Source: Timonella senegalensis JC301 (lineage in GTDB: Bacteria > Actinomycetota > Actinomycetes > Actinomycetales > Cellulomonadaceae). From it: a stretch of DNA of 64,000 nt. A model generated the notes under the pieces. It searched no databases and was not told the origin of the DNA. It saw only the letters and a list, made by a program, of their open reading frames with translations. Location: contig NZ_HE978644.1 in the NCBI RefSeq assembly GCF_000312125.1, positions 281,713-345,712 of the forward strand, in the 5' to 3' direction. The translations under genes and the position numbers were made by a program. Within the stretch, counting starts at the first letter, position 1. Every line of letters starts with the position of its first letter. Shown here piece by piece: positions 7,428-16,489 of the stretch.

Positions 7428-8084
7428 CTAGTTGCAGGCAACGCCCGTGGAGTGAACCGGGCAGTACCCGTTCGGGTTCTTGAACAAGTACTGCTGGTGG
7501 TACGGCTCTGCGTAGTAGAACTCGCCGGCGTCCGAGGCTGACTTGATCTCCGTGGTGATCCGGCCGTAGCCGCTGGCTTCGAGCGCGCTCTGGAAGCTCT
7601 CCAGGGTGGACTTGGCCGCGGACTCTTGCTCAGGTGACGTGTAGTACACGGCGGAGCGGTACTGGGTGCCCACGTCGTTGCCCTGCCTGAAACCCTGGGT
7701 GGGGTCGTGAGACTCCCAGAACGCACGCAGGATGTCGGTGTCGGACACCTGAGCGGGGTCGTAAGTGACCTTCACAATCTCGGTGTGGCCTGTCAGGCCC
7801 GTGCAGACCTCCTCATAGGAGGGGTTCGGGGTGTATCCGCCCTGGTAGCCAACAGCGGTGGTCACCACGCCGTCCATGCGCCAGAACTCCTTCTCAGCGC
7901 CCCAGAAGCAACCGAGACCCAGATACAGCGTGTGCATGCCGTCGTTCTCATCCCACTGCAGTGGGGCATCGAGCACGGCGTGGCGCTCGGGTATCGCGTA
8001 TTCGCGTTCGGAACGGCCAGGAAGTGCCCTCTGGGGTGTGACCATAGTTGTTTTGAGGGATGAACCAAACAGTCCGTCGAACAT
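7428..8084 (-). CDS. msrA: Peptide-methionine (S)-S-oxide reductase
   Basis: 218 residues. It reduces S-epimers of methionine sulfoxide in proteins, using thioredoxin-type electrons. The catalytic Cys is in LGLGCFWGAEKEFW, and conserved stretches include GYQGGYTPNPSYEEVCTG, HTEIVKVTYDP and FWESHDPTQ. The C-terminal HSTGVAC supplies a likely resolving Cys. The start is the ATG preceded by AAAGGAGG; a longer frame upstream adds a hydrophobic stretch without a better start. It is divergent from the AI-2E family gene. Confidence 0.93.
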   Translation of the reverse strand: MFDGLFGSSLKTTMVTPQRALPGRSEREYAIPERHAVLDAPLQWDENDGMHTLYLGLGCFWGAEKEFWRMDGVVTTAVGYQGGYTPNPSYEEVCTGLTGHTEIVKVTYDPAQVSDTDILRAFWESHDPTQGFRQGNDVGTQYRSAVYYTSPEQESAAKSTLESFQSALEASGYGRITTEIKSASDAGEFYYAEPYHQQYLFKNPNGYCPVHSTGVACN

Positions 8085-8261
8085 TTTTCCTCCTTTGGGC
8101 TGACGTGCCAAAGCCGCCAGAAGTGCAAGGATTGACGTTAGTGTCAACCAAAGTTCCGTTCCAGATGTTCCCATGCTCGGCACTCTCTTTGGGCCGGCGT
8201 TAACCTCAGAGTCAGGAACTGCCGGAGACAGAAGGACGTTTGGATGGACGGAAAGGGAACC

Positions 8262-9734
8262 ATGTCACAGAACTCTTCGCACCCGAGCGAATCGTCCAGC
8301 CCACGTTCTTCCAGCGCCGCTCAGGGGAAGGCTGCAGCTTCACAGGCCTCACCGGACGACTCGAGCACGGTTCGTGTCACCTCGAGCACACTGAAGGCCG
8401 CGGTGAGCGCGCACGCCCGGGAAAAGAAGGAACCCTACATCCCTCCCGTCCTCGTCGCCTCTGCCGCGTGGGGTTGGCGCATCATCGTAGTGCTGCTCCT
8501 GGCGGGCTTGCTCCTGTGGGGCTTGGGATACATCAAGACTGTGACCATCCCTGTGGCGATCGCGCTCCTGTTCACGGTGCTCCTGCAGCCCGTAGACAGG
8601 TTCCTGCGTACCAAACTCCGCTTCCCACGAGCCCTCTCCGCAGTGACGTCAGTTATCTTCCTCATCGCGTTTCTTGCCGGCTTGATGACCGCGGCCGGAA
8701 CCCAAGTTTCTAGCGGTATTGGTCAACTCTCACAGCAAGCCATCAAGGGCTTCAACGAGCTCCTGACGTGGGCTCAGGGCGCTCCACTCAACCTCGACCT
8801 ACACAACATCGACTCCGTGTGGAACGAGTTCCTCCAGAACGTCCAGCAGTACATGTCCACCATCCTGGATGGTGCGCTGACGGTCACCACCACGGTTGGT
8901 CACGTCGTCGCTGGTCTGCTGATCACGGTGTTCTGCACGATCTTCTTCCTCAAGGACGGGCGTCAGATCTGGACGTGGATCATTGGTCTGCTTCCGCGCC
9001 ACCTACGCGAGCGCTCACACCAAGCTGGACGGCGTGGACTCGTGACGCTCTCCTCGTACGTTCGCACCCAGATTCTCGTAGCGTTCATCGATGCTGTGGG
9101 TATCGGTCTCGGTGCGGCGGCGATTGGACTGCCGTTGGTCATCCCGCTGGCCGCTCTGGTGTTCCTCGGCTCGTTCATCCCGTTCGTGGGTGCGATTGTC
9201 ACCGGAGCCATCGCGGTTCTGGTTGCCCTCGTGGTGAAGGGCTGGATCTTGGCGCTTGTGATGCTCGGCATTGTGCTTCTGGTGCAGCAGATCGAAGGCC
9301 ACATTCTCCAGCCGTTCCTCATGGGCCGGGCCGTGTCCCTGCACCCCGTAGCGGTACTTCTTGCGGTAACGGGAGGAACGGTTCTCGCTGGAATCGTGGG
9401 GGCGCTGTTTGCCGTCCCACTTGTCGCAGTTCTCAACACCGTCATCCTCTACCTCAACGGCCACGATAAGTTCCCCGAACTCGGGTTTGACGATCACATC
9501 GATATCCGCCCGCAGGGCCGCCGTGCCGTCATGGTCACATCCGCCACCCGATATGTCTCGGAGGGCGCGTGGGATGAGGTAGTCCCTGCAGAAAAGGGCG
9601 CGGCGCCGTTGGAAAAGTTCCTCTCGAGGTTCCAAAATAGGGGAGAGGGTTCGGAAGCCGAACCAACCACCCCAGACACATCGTCGGAAGTCAGTGACGA
9701 TCACGCGCCCAAACCGCCCGCTGACGGCTCCTAA
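8262..9734 (+). CDS. AI-2E family transporter (PF01594-type permease)
   Basis: About 490 residues. A Ser-rich cytoplasmic N-terminus of about 65 residues precedes a core of eight or so membrane helices, as in the YdiK/PerM/TqsA family. Recognisable parts are the first segments after YIPPVLVASAAWGWRIIVVL, the glycine-rich loop LGSFIPFVGAIVTG and QQIEGHILQPFLMGRAVSLH. The exported substrate is unknown; family members have been linked to AI-2 or sodium-driven export. Two in-frame ATGs exist; I choose the second because GAAAGGGA lies just upstream. The C-terminus is acidic and Pro-rich. Confidence 0.85.
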   Translation: MSQNSSHPSESSSPRSSSAAQGKAAASQASPDDSSTVRVTSSTLKAAVSAHAREKKEPYIPPVLVASAAWGWRIIVVLLLAGLLLWGLGYIKTVTIPVAIALLFTVLLQPVDRFLRTKLRFPRALSAVTSVIFLIAFLAGLMTAAGTQVSSGIGQLSQQAIKGFNELLTWAQGAPLNLDLHNIDSVWNEFLQNVQQYMSTILDGALTVTTTVGHVVAGLLITVFCTIFFLKDGRQIWTWIIGLLPRHLRERSHQAGRRGLVTLSSYVRTQILVAFIDAVGIGLGAAAIGLPLVIPLAALVFLGSFIPFVGAIVTGAIAVLVALVVKGWILALVMLGIVLLVQQIEGHILQPFLMGRAVSLHPVAVLLAVTGGTVLAGIVGALFAVPLVAVLNTVILYLNGHDKFPELGFDDHIDIRPQGRRAVMVTSATRYVSEGAWDEVVPAEKGAAPLEKFLSRFQNRGEGSEAEPTTPDTSSEVSDDHAPKPPADGS

Positions 9735-9777
9735 CCAGCCCAAGAATGGGCGAAACCGAACAGGATGACGCCCACCC

Positions 9778-11001
9778 ATGAGCACCGCACCACAGGCCGA
9801 ATGGCCTGTTTCTCTGGACTCGATCCGGCAGGCTGCACAGGAATTATCGACGATTGCCCGAGTAACCCCGATCGAATCGTCCCATGCCCTCGAGAAATAC
9901 ACGGGGGTTCCCACATTCTTGAAGTGTGAGAACCTGCAGCGTTCGGGCTCGTTCAAGGTCCGTGGCGCGTACGTCCGAATGAACCGGTTGTCGGCCGAGG
10001 AGAAGGCTCGCGGAGTCATCGCGGCGTCCGCAGGCAACCATGCTCAGGGAGTGGCAGTTGCGGCGGCGGCGCTCGGAATCAGCGCAGTGGTGTATATGCC
10101 GGTCAGCGCGGCTCTACCCAAGGTCGCGGCTACCCGAGACTACGGCGCCGAGGTCCGGCTCGTGGGCGCCAATGTGGAGGAGGCACTTGCTGCGGCCAAG
10201 GCTGAGGCAGAGCGAACTGGGGCCATCTTCATCCACCCGTTTGACCACGCGGACGTCATCGCCGGTCAGGGCACACTTGCATTGGAGATCCTGGAGCAGG
10301 TGCCGCTCGTCAAGACCGTAATGGCACCCGTAGGCGGCGGAGGACTCGTGGCAGGGCTCGTGGCTGCCTTTGCGCAGCTGGCGCCCGAGGTCAAGGTTGT
10401 GGGCGTCCAAGCGAGCAGAGCGGCAGCCTACACGGAGTCGCTCATTGCGGGACATCCAGTCACACACCCCGCACAGTCCACAATGGCGGACGGGATCGCG
10501 GTCAGCACACCCGGCGACCTGCCATTTGAGATCATCGACCGCGGCAACACCCGGATTGTGAACGTCAGCGAGGAAGACATCTCCAAGGCGCTGCTGTACA
10601 TGGCCGAGCGCGCAAAGCTTGTGGTCGAGCCCGCGGGGGTCACTGGAATCGCAGCGCTTATGGCGTACCCGGGGGAGTTCGAAGGCCCTGTGGTCGCGCT
10701 GCTATCGGGCGGGAACATCGACCCGAACGTCCTGCTGCGGGTTGTGCGACACGGTCTGGTCTCCGCGGGTCGATTCCTCGTGGTGAAGGTGCGCTTAGAC
10801 GATCACCCGGGCGCGCTCGCCCAGATGCTCTTCGACCTAGCGTCACAGAACGCGAACATCATGCACGTGGGCCACGTACGCACGGGAGTGGACCTCGCCA
10901 TCGACGAGGTCGAGGTGACAATGCAGGTCGAGACCAAGGGGCCAGACCACTGCACCGAGGTGCTCGAGTTCATGAGGTCCAAGGGCTACAAACTCTCCTG
11001 A
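9778..11001 (+). CDS. ilvA: Threonine ammonia-lyase (threonine dehydratase)
   Basis: 407 residues. This PLP enzyme converts threonine to 2-oxobutanoate, the first step towards isoleucine. The PLP lysine is in SGSFKVRGAYVRMN (about residue 62). The phosphate-binding loop is APVGGGGLVAG, and SGGNIDPN closes the catalytic domain. The last 75 residues or so form a single ACT-type domain (FLVVKVRLDDHPGALAQML). One ACT domain and this length fit the TdcB-like single-ACT type rather than long biosynthetic IlvA with two, so the physiological direction is open. A TTATCGACGATT element lies inside the coding region near codon 23. Confidence 0.9.
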   Translation: MSTAPQAEWPVSLDSIRQAAQELSTIARVTPIESSHALEKYTGVPTFLKCENLQRSGSFKVRGAYVRMNRLSAEEKARGVIAASAGNHAQGVAVAAAALGISAVVYMPVSAALPKVAATRDYGAEVRLVGANVEEALAAAKAEAERTGAIFIHPFDHADVIAGQGTLALEILEQVPLVKTVMAPVGGGGLVAGLVAAFAQLAPEVKVVGVQASRAAAYTESLIAGHPVTHPAQSTMADGIAVSTPGDLPFEIIDRGNTRIVNVSEEDISKALLYMAERAKLVVEPAGVTGIAALMAYPGEFEGPVVALLSGGNIDPNVLLRVVRHGLVSAGRFLVVKVRLDDHPGALAQMLFDLASQNANIMHVGHVRTGVDLAIDEVEVTMQVETKGPDHCTEVLEFMRSKGYKLS

Positions 11002-11037
11002 GCTCCTCGCGGAACAGACTGCGTGCACATACAGAAA

Positions 11038-11077
11038 GAGCGTGGCGGCTCCAACTAGTGTTGGGGCCGCCACGCTC
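11038..11077. terminator. Bidirectional terminator between ilvA and greA
   Basis: An 18-bp stem with one G-U pair (GAGCGTGGCGGC... with ...GCCGCCACGCTC) and a four-base loop. Confidence 0.85.
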
Positions 11078-11093
11078 GATGCTGTGGGGTATG

Positions 11094-11576
11094 TCAGCCG
11101 GCGTAAGGCTTGGCATCCTTAATGGTTACCTCGATGACCTTGCCTGTTGGCGCGGTGTAGCTGGAGGTTTCGCCCACGCGCTTGCCATAGATGGCAGCAC
11201 CGAGTGGCGAGTGCTCCGAGTATACGTCGAGGTCAGTGGTCTCCGCGATCTCACGTGAGCCGAGCAGGAAGACCATGTCATCCCCGAACAGCTCAACGGT
11301 TACGATCATTCCGGCCTCGACAACGCCGTCGTCGGCGGGAGTTCCGATGCGGACGTTACGAAGCTTCTCCGTGAGCTCACGGATACGGGCCTCGTTCTTA
11401 GCCTGCTCTTCACGTGCGGCGTGGTAGCCGCCGTTTTCCTTGAGGTCGCCCTCATCGCGAGCGGCGGCGATGCGCTCGGTGATTTCCTGGCGAGCGGGCC
11501 CGCTCAGGTTTTCGAGTTCGGCCTGGAGACGGTCGTAGGCCTCCTGGGTGAGCCAGGTGACGTTAGTCTGAGTCAC
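11094..11576 (-). CDS. greA: Transcription elongation factor GreA
   Basis: 160 residues. It enters the secondary channel of RNA polymerase and stimulates cleavage of backtracked RNA. The N-terminal coiled coil carries the acidic tip AARDEGDLKENGGYHAA. The C-terminal FKBP-like domain includes SPLGAAIYGKRVGETSSYTA. The start is the GTG of VTQTNVTW, preceded by GGAAGGA; an upstream frame to 11642 has no ribosome site. In M. tuberculosis, greA (Rv1080c) also sits next to the DUF4307 and mca genes. Confidence 0.94.
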   Translation of the reverse strand: MTQTNVTWLTQEAYDRLQAELENLSGPARQEITERIAAARDEGDLKENGGYHAAREEQAKNEARIRELTEKLRNVRIGTPADDGVVEAGMIVTVELFGDDMVFLLGSREIAETTDLDVYSEHSPLGAAIYGKRVGETSSYTAPTGKVIEVTIKDAKPYAG

Positions 11577-11866
11577 AGGTCGCTCCTTCCTTTGTTTGGA
11601 TAAGTAACCGCGATACCCCGTGTTAGGGCATCGTGGGCGCAATTAAGCGCGGCCAACAACCGCCATAAAAGAAGGTGCCCCCGTACGTGACTTCCGGGCT
11701 TCGGTGGAATGTCCACGAGTGGCGGACCGAACCTACCGGGGCCAATATGGCGTTCCGGATCGATTCCGAAGCGGGCGGAGAAGTCGACGCGCGTGGACAC
11801 TACTTGGCTTTTGGCCGCGCTCTTTTCCGTGCTGAAACAACCAGTATAACAATCAACAGTAAAAAA

Positions 11867-11900
11867 CGCCCGGACCCCTAGTAAAAAGGGGACCGGGCGC
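11867..11900 (-). terminator. Terminator of the DUF4307 gene
   Basis: A 12-bp stem with one mismatch, CGCCCGGACCCC with GGGGACCGGGCG. On the minus strand it is followed by a run of six T. Confidence 0.8.
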
Positions 11901-11918
11901 TGCGAGGCTCTCGGTGGC

Positions 11919-12362
11919 CTATGGCATGTTGATTGGAACGCACGAATCGATGATCGCGGTGACCGCAAGTTCAGTCGTGCGGATGTCCGTGCTGAACCTC
12001 TGCTCGTAGGTGTCGGCAGGGCCAATGACCACGTCCTTGGTGCCAACCTGCGCGTAGTTTTCGTTGAGGGCATTCACCGTGCACTTCACAGTCCAGTCCT
12101 CCGGCTTTGCCACGTCAAAGGTGATCTCGATGACCTCGGAACTCTTGATGTTGAACCCCACATCCTTGCCGCGGATCGTAGGGATAGCGAAGGCGATGTA
12201 CGCCATGACCCCAACTGCAATCAGGATGACTGCCACACCAAGGGCGATCGCGAACTTGCGGCCACGCGGCGTGAGCGAACCTGAAGGCCCAGATGGGGTG
12301 GACGAAGCCAGAACAGGCGCGTCTTCATCCAGCTCGTACTCGTCGTAGTACTCGTTGTTCAC
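11919..12362 (-). CDS. DUF4307 membrane-anchored protein
   Basis: 147 residues: an acidic cytoplasmic N-terminus (NNEYYDEYELDEDAP), one membrane segment (FAIALGVAVILIAVGVMAYI) and an extracytoplasmic C-terminal domain of about 85 residues, as in DUF4307 (Rv1081c type). The function is unknown. The GTG start is preceded by GAAAGG at five bases and is preferred over the upstream 12386 start. It is divergent from mca, the same neighbourhood as in mycobacteria. Confidence 0.85.
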   Translation of the reverse strand: MNNEYYDEYELDEDAPVLASSTPSGPSGSLTPRGRKFAIALGVAVILIAVGVMAYIAFAIPTIRGKDVGFNIKSSEVIEITFDVAKPEDWTVKCTVNALNENYAQVGTKDVVIGPADTYEQRFSTDIRTTELAVTAIIDSCVPINMP

Positions 12363-12488
12363 GAGAGCCTTTCTGAAGGTGACCAATCTGTAAGCCCGAA
12401 CGGGGCTCGCAGAACTGTGAATTCGATTATTGTGTCAATCAGTTGCACTTTCAACGAGCACAGTAACCAGCGAGTTCCCGGAGGCCTC

Positions 12489-13376
12489 ATGACTACTACG
12501 CCGATGCGGCTCATGGCCGTTCATGCGCATCCCGATGACGAATCGAGTAAGGGTGCGGCCACGACCGCGCGCTACGCGGCGCAAGGTTACGAGGTTCTCG
12601 TTGTAAGTTGCACGGGCGGCGAACGAGGTAGCGTCCTTAACCCCAATTATGGTCGTGAAATCCCAGAACTTGAACCCATGAGGGCTGTTCGTGAGGTAGA
12701 GATGCGTCACGCTGCCGAGGCCTTGGGCGTAAAACACCACTGGCTTGGCTTCGTGGACTCGGGTCTCCCTGAGGGCGATCCGCTACCACCCCTGCCGGAA
12801 GGATCCTTCGCGCTTGTTCCCTTGGAGGTCTCCGCGCGCGAACTGGTCAAGCTCGTCCGTGAGTTCCGTCCACACGTCATGACCACCTACGATCCATCGG
12901 GCGGGTACCCGCACCCCGACCACATTCGCTGCCACGTGGTGGCCAAGGAAGCCTTCGATCAAGCCGGCGACCCGGACGCGTACGAGGGAACAGGGCAGCC
13001 ATGGGAAGTCTCCAAGCTGTACTACAACCACGACTTCTCTACGGCACGCATCACTGCGCTGCACGAATCCATGTTGGAGGCAGGGTACGAGTCGCCGTAT
13101 GGTGAGTGGGTTACCGCGCGGGCGGAACGCGGCGTTGTTGACCGAGAAGTGACTACTCGGATTGAATGCTCCGAGTACTTTCCCGCCCGTGACGGGGCGC
13201 TACGCGCCCACGCCACTCAGATCGACCCGGATGGTTTCTTCTTTGCTGTTCCACGGGAACTTGAAGCAAGGGTGTGGCCGTTTGAAGAGTATGAACTTGC
13301 TGTCTCGCGGGTTTCGACCGCGCTCCCCGAGACGGACCTATTTGCAGGTATCCCTGCGGAAACTGAAGGACACTGA
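12489..13376 (+). CDS. mca: Mycothiol S-conjugate amidase
   Basis: 295 residues. It hydrolyses mycothiol conjugates of toxic electrophiles to release a mercapturic acid and glucosaminyl-inositol. The zinc-binding motif AHPDDESSKGAATTARYAA is typical of the MshB/Mca LmbE-like family; the second metal His is in SGGYPHPDHIRCH. The Mca-type features EPMRAVREVEMRHAAEALGV and KLYYNHDFS favour Mca over MshB. The ATG follows CCCGGAGG. It implies that the organism makes mycothiol. The stop overlaps the next start (TGATG), suggesting translational coupling. Confidence 0.93.
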   Translation: MTTTPMRLMAVHAHPDDESSKGAATTARYAAQGYEVLVVSCTGGERGSVLNPNYGREIPELEPMRAVREVEMRHAAEALGVKHHWLGFVDSGLPEGDPLPPLPEGSFALVPLEVSARELVKLVREFRPHVMTTYDPSGGYPHPDHIRCHVVAKEAFDQAGDPDAYEGTGQPWEVSKLYYNHDFSTARITALHESMLEAGYESPYGEWVTARAERGVVDREVTTRIECSEYFPARDGALRAHATQIDPDGFFFAVPRELEARVWPFEEYELAVSRVSTALPETDLFAGIPAETEGH

Positions 13377-13771
13377 TGAGCTTCAACGCCGCCATCGTTA
13401 ACTCGGTCCTGGTTGTAGAGACCACCGAGCCCGTGAGCACCGAGACGACCTCGACCACCACGCCGTCCCCCGACGAGCTGCGTCCAGGCCTTGACCCTAC
13501 CGACATCTCTCCGGGCCTCATCGGCTTTGTGGTGACCTTCCTCGTTGCAGCGGCAGCGGTGTTGCTGTTCCTGTCCATGTCGGGCAAGCTCCGCAAGGTC
13601 TCGCACAAGGGGCACGCAACCAACCGCGTGACCGGCACGTTCGACGGCCCCGGCCCTAAGCGCAACGTTGAGCCAGGTCTCACCCCGATTGTGGACACCC
13701 CGTCCTCGAGCGACGAGGCGCCCTCGGCAGGCAGCGGCGCCGACACCTCGGACTCCGGTAGCAACGACTAA
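13376..13771 (+). CDS. Small single-span membrane protein downstream of mca
   Basis: 131 residues: an extracytoplasmic Thr/Ser-rich N-terminus (TTEPVSTETTSTTTPSPDEL), one membrane segment (LIGFVVTFLVAAAAVLLFLS), then a basic stretch (SGKLRKVSHKGHATNRV) and an Asp/Ser-rich tail. It starts within the mca stop codon, so it is co-translated. It corresponds in position and design to Rv1083 in M. tuberculosis. The function is unknown. Confidence 0.8.
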   Translation: MSFNAAIVNSVLVVETTEPVSTETTSTTTPSPDELRPGLDPTDISPGLIGFVVTFLVAAAAVLLFLSMSGKLRKVSHKGHATNRVTGTFDGPGPKRNVEPGLTPIVDTPSSSDEAPSAGSGADTSDSGSND

Positions 13772-13794
13772 TATCGGCGCCCACGTTCCACCTC

Positions 13795-13840
13795 ACGCGG
13801 ATCCCGCGGCGACAGTGTTCGCCGCGGGATCCGCGTTTTT
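13795..13840 (+). terminator. Terminator of the mca operon
   Basis: A stem of about 17 bp (ACGCGGATCCCGCGGCG with its complement) followed by TTTTT. Confidence 0.92.
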
Positions 13841-13881
13841 GTTGGACGGTGCCCACTCAATAAGCACGCTTTTTCGCCAGT

Positions 13882-14259
13882 GTGACCCGTGCAATTGTCT
13901 CCGCTGTGACGGCTGCTCTTGCTGGGACTTTGTTCGTGACGATGCCTGCGCAAGCGGCACCCCGATACAGCAGAACTCGACACGAGCGAGCCAGACTCCA
14001 CAGCAACAGCACCCGATCAAGCAAGTAACCCTAGCGAGTCAAGTGCTGAGGAGCTAACGGCTGAGGATGGGCTTTCGGCGCGGTTGTCAGCGATCTCGAG
14101 TGACAGGCGGGTTGAAGACCTTTCACTGCGTACCGAGTACGAGCAGGTGTTCGCAAACCCGGACGGGACCTGGACCCCGGAAGTATTCACGATGGCAAGG
14201 ACGAGGCGACGGGTGAGCTGCGCGTCGTCAAGGGCAAGGCTGGAGTGTGTGCATCGTAG
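13882..14259 (+). pseudogene. Frameshifted remnant of a secreted (Rhs/WapA-like) protein
   Basis: A GTG opens a clear signal peptide (VTRAIVSAVTAALAGTLF, ending VTMPAQA-AP). Removing one base from the CCCC run near 13959-13963 would join it to the next frame, which reads an acidic, Ser-rich stretch (AELDTSEPDSTATAPDQAS), then EDLSLRTEYEQVFANPDGTW. The last motif resembles the N-terminal part of Rhs/WapA-type secreted proteins. A second frame change near 14190 leads to DGKDEATGELRVVKGKAG and a stop. As it stands it cannot make a full protein. A sequencing error at the C run could explain only the first break. Confidence 0.55.
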
Positions 14260-14429
14260 TCTTTCTGCTTTGGTCGGAGTCGTTGTCAATAGACTGTGCT
14301 GGAAATGACGAGAAATACTTTAAGAAGGTAAATGCTTCACCTCATCTCGTTCTATACAAAATGGCGCACAGTCGGATAGGATGTACAAACCAGTCTTCTT
14401 ACATCGAGCGTTCTCAACGAGGAGGAACA

Positions 14430-14795
14430 ATGAAGAGGAAGATCCGAGCGGGTGTGGCCTTATTCTGCATGCTTCCACTCCTCCTCATGGCGGGTGCTTG
14501 TTCGAAGACTGATTCGGACGGACGAGAGCACGGACCACGACTAGAAATTGTGTCGATAGTTACTGCCGAAGTCGCGGCTGATGGTCTTACCCTCATTGTC
14601 GATTCGTGCGATGGTGAACCTGTTGCAAAAGTTTCTGAATCGGAACTTGAAGTCAAAATCACAGTCACAGCAACAGTACAAAATCCAGGGCCTACTTGTC
14701 AGGATTCTCTCGATATCACACTGGACAAAGCATTGGGTGACCGCACCATTATTGATTTGTCCAGTAACTCAACGATACCGGCTCTAAATTTTTGA
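14430..14795 (+). CDS. Predicted lipoprotein of unknown function
   Basis: 121 residues with a type II signal peptide (MKRKIRAGVALFCMLPLLLM, lipobox AGAC) and a mature domain of about 95 residues with two Cys (IVDSCDGEP and GPTCQDS). The ATG follows GAGGAGGAA. The codon and base composition is visibly AT-richer than the flanking genes. It ends three bases before the region leading into the protease gene, so the two are probably one operon and may act together at the cell surface. I recognise no family. Confidence 0.7.
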   Translation: MKRKIRAGVALFCMLPLLLMAGACSKTDSDGREHGPRLEIVSIVTAEVAADGLTLIVDSCDGEPVAKVSESELEVKITVTATVQNPGPTCQDSLDITLDKALGDRTIIDLSSNSTIPALNF

Positions 14796-14812
14796 AAGGA
14801 AGTAGTCGAAAG

Positions 14813-16072
14813 ATGGCTAGAAGCATACACGTACTACGGAGTGGTGCGCTCGGAACTGCACTAACGGCGCTGCTATTATCAATTACTCTGCCCTCCTCCG
14901 CACAAGAACTCGCCGATACGACAGACACGACCCCGGTGATGTCACATCAAGAAGCACTGTCTCTTGACGCTGAAGAGTTCACGAAGACTAGTAGCCTCAG
15001 CGAAGAGGATATGGAATCACGTCTTGAGCTAGAAAATGAAATCGCTGGATCGATCGAAGAAATCCGTACCATTTCTGGTTCAAGGCTTTCAGCTGTTTAT
15101 GTCCTCCCTGAGGAGGCCCTAGCAATTCATGTGCGGCTCACCGGTGATAATGAGATAGAAAGGCTCTCAGAACTCAGTTCTTCGCTTCCAGTGCCGCTCC
15201 ATGTGGAATATGGCGCAACCTATTCCCAGGAGGAACTTGTGGAGGCCACCAACGAGATATCCGAACGAATCGTACTTGAAAACATCAAAGGTGTAGACGG
15301 TGTCGAAGTCTCTGGGACAACCGAGAGTTTAGTGTTTGTCACGAACTCCGAAGCGGATAACTCAACTAGAAGTTCACTTGTAGGTATTGCCAGTGAAGTC
15401 TTGGGCCCAAAACCAGACGTAGCAAGCAGAGGTGTAATCCACAGCCCGATCGGAGTAGTTTTTGAGGAACATGAAGGGTCAGCGGAGAACGCCAGCCGTG
15501 GTGGGGTAGCTCTAAGCAGTTGCACAAGTGGGTTCACGGTGGTTTCTGGCAGTGTACGTGGTTTCCTGACGGCGGGGCACTGTGGAAACACGCAAAAGTT
15601 CTCCACGACCCCTACCGGCTCGCTAACGCAGAGTTCCACATTCAAGAGTCAGAACTACGGTAAAGCTGCTGACATTCAGTGGCATACCCCAACCGTTGCT
15701 GCTTCCTTCAAGCAATTCTTTGGATCGAGCGCAACATCGGCCACTACTCAACTCGGGACGCAAACTACGTACGTTGGGCAAGGGCTGTGTCACCGTGGAA
15801 AGGTGTCGGGTTATTCCTGTGGATACGTGACGAGCGTGAGTTTTGCGCCTACTTGGTCGGAAGCCTGCAACGGCTTGGGATGTAGTGCTGTCTTTGTCCG
15901 TGCATCCGGTACAAACCTTGCTAACAGACGTGGGGATAGTGGGGGACCTTGGTTCGGCGGCGCTTATGCCTATGGCATTCACAGCGGCGGCCTAATCGCC
16001 GATGTGGGCGCCTGGGCTGCTTTCACGCCGATAGCCAAGATTAGTACACTCGGAGTCACGCTCTACAAGTAG
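14813..16072 (+). CDS. Secreted S1-family serine protease (streptogrisin/alpha-lytic type)
   Basis: About 419 residues. The signal peptide is MARSIHVLRSGALGTALTAL (continuing to PSSAQ), followed by a propeptide of about 180 acidic residues and a chymotrypsin-fold domain from about residue 220. The triad is visible: His in FLTAGHCGNT, Asp in GKAADIQWH and Ser in RRGDSGGPWFGG. Cys pairs around LCHRGKVSGYSCG match the streptogrisin/alpha-lytic layout. It would be secreted as a zymogen. I choose the ATG (AGGA at 11 bases); a TTG at 14792 is possible. Base composition is AT-rich like the lipoprotein gene, and an IS3 remnant follows, which suggests acquisition by transfer. Confidence 0.85.
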   Translation: MARSIHVLRSGALGTALTALLLSITLPSSAQELADTTDTTPVMSHQEALSLDAEEFTKTSSLSEEDMESRLELENEIAGSIEEIRTISGSRLSAVYVLPEEALAIHVRLTGDNEIERLSELSSSLPVPLHVEYGATYSQEELVEATNEISERIVLENIKGVDGVEVSGTTESLVFVTNSEADNSTRSSLVGIASEVLGPKPDVASRGVIHSPIGVVFEEHEGSAENASRGGVALSSCTSGFTVVSGSVRGFLTAGHCGNTQKFSTTPTGSLTQSSTFKSQNYGKAADIQWHTPTVAASFKQFFGSSATSATTQLGTQTTYVGQGLCHRGKVSGYSCGYVTSVSFAPTWSEACNGLGCSAVFVRASGTNLANRRGDSGGPWFGGAYAYGIHSGGLIADVGAWAAFTPIAKISTLGVTLYK

Positions 16073-16159
16073 ATGTCGACTAGGGGCACCTTTCTTGCCT
16101 CCACACTTCAGGACTGTGTAAACGCCGAATAGCGTGGTGTATTCTTGTCAGCCACAACA

Positions 16160-16201
16160 ATGAAACAACCCCTGTTTCAGCAGATGCAGGGGTTGTTTCA
16201 T
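16160..16201. terminator. Terminator after the protease gene
   Basis: A perfect 14-bp stem, TGAAACAACCCCTG with CAGGGGTTGTTTCA, and a 12-base loop. It touches the left edge of the IS3 remnant. Confidence 0.75.
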
Positions 16202-16489
16202 GCTCTACACCAGCAGGGTCATGGAACTCGGCGCGATCCCCTCGACCAGGACCGTTGGAAACAGTTACGGCAACGCTTTGGCAGAAGCCGTGAATGCGCT
16301 CTACAAAGCGGAACTTATCCGCCAGCAAGGGCCCGGGAAACAGTCGAACAGGTTGAGCTCGCCACGCTCAAGTACGTGTGGTGGTGGAACAACGAACGCT
16401 TGCACGCTGAACTCGATATGCGTACCCGGGCAGAAGTCGAAGCAGCGTACTACGCTAACGCGGGACCCGTGCCAGGACTTACTCAGTAA
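16200..16489 (+). pseudogene. IS3-family transposase fragment (frameshifted)
   Basis: Only the C-terminal third of an integrase-type (DDE) transposase is left. One frame reads VGNSYGNALAEAVNALYKAE, a hallmark of IS3 OrfB. After about 16340 the similarity continues in another frame with VEQVELATLKYVWWWNNERL, then a short tail. The N-terminal two thirds, the first frame and clear terminal repeats are absent. It marks the right end of an island that lies inside an otherwise conserved gene order. Confidence 0.8.

Noticed and set aside
9015..10037. Long minus-strand open frame across the AI-2E family gene and ilvA
   Set aside because: It spans two real genes and their gap, and its product is low-complexity, Arg/His-rich shadow sequence.
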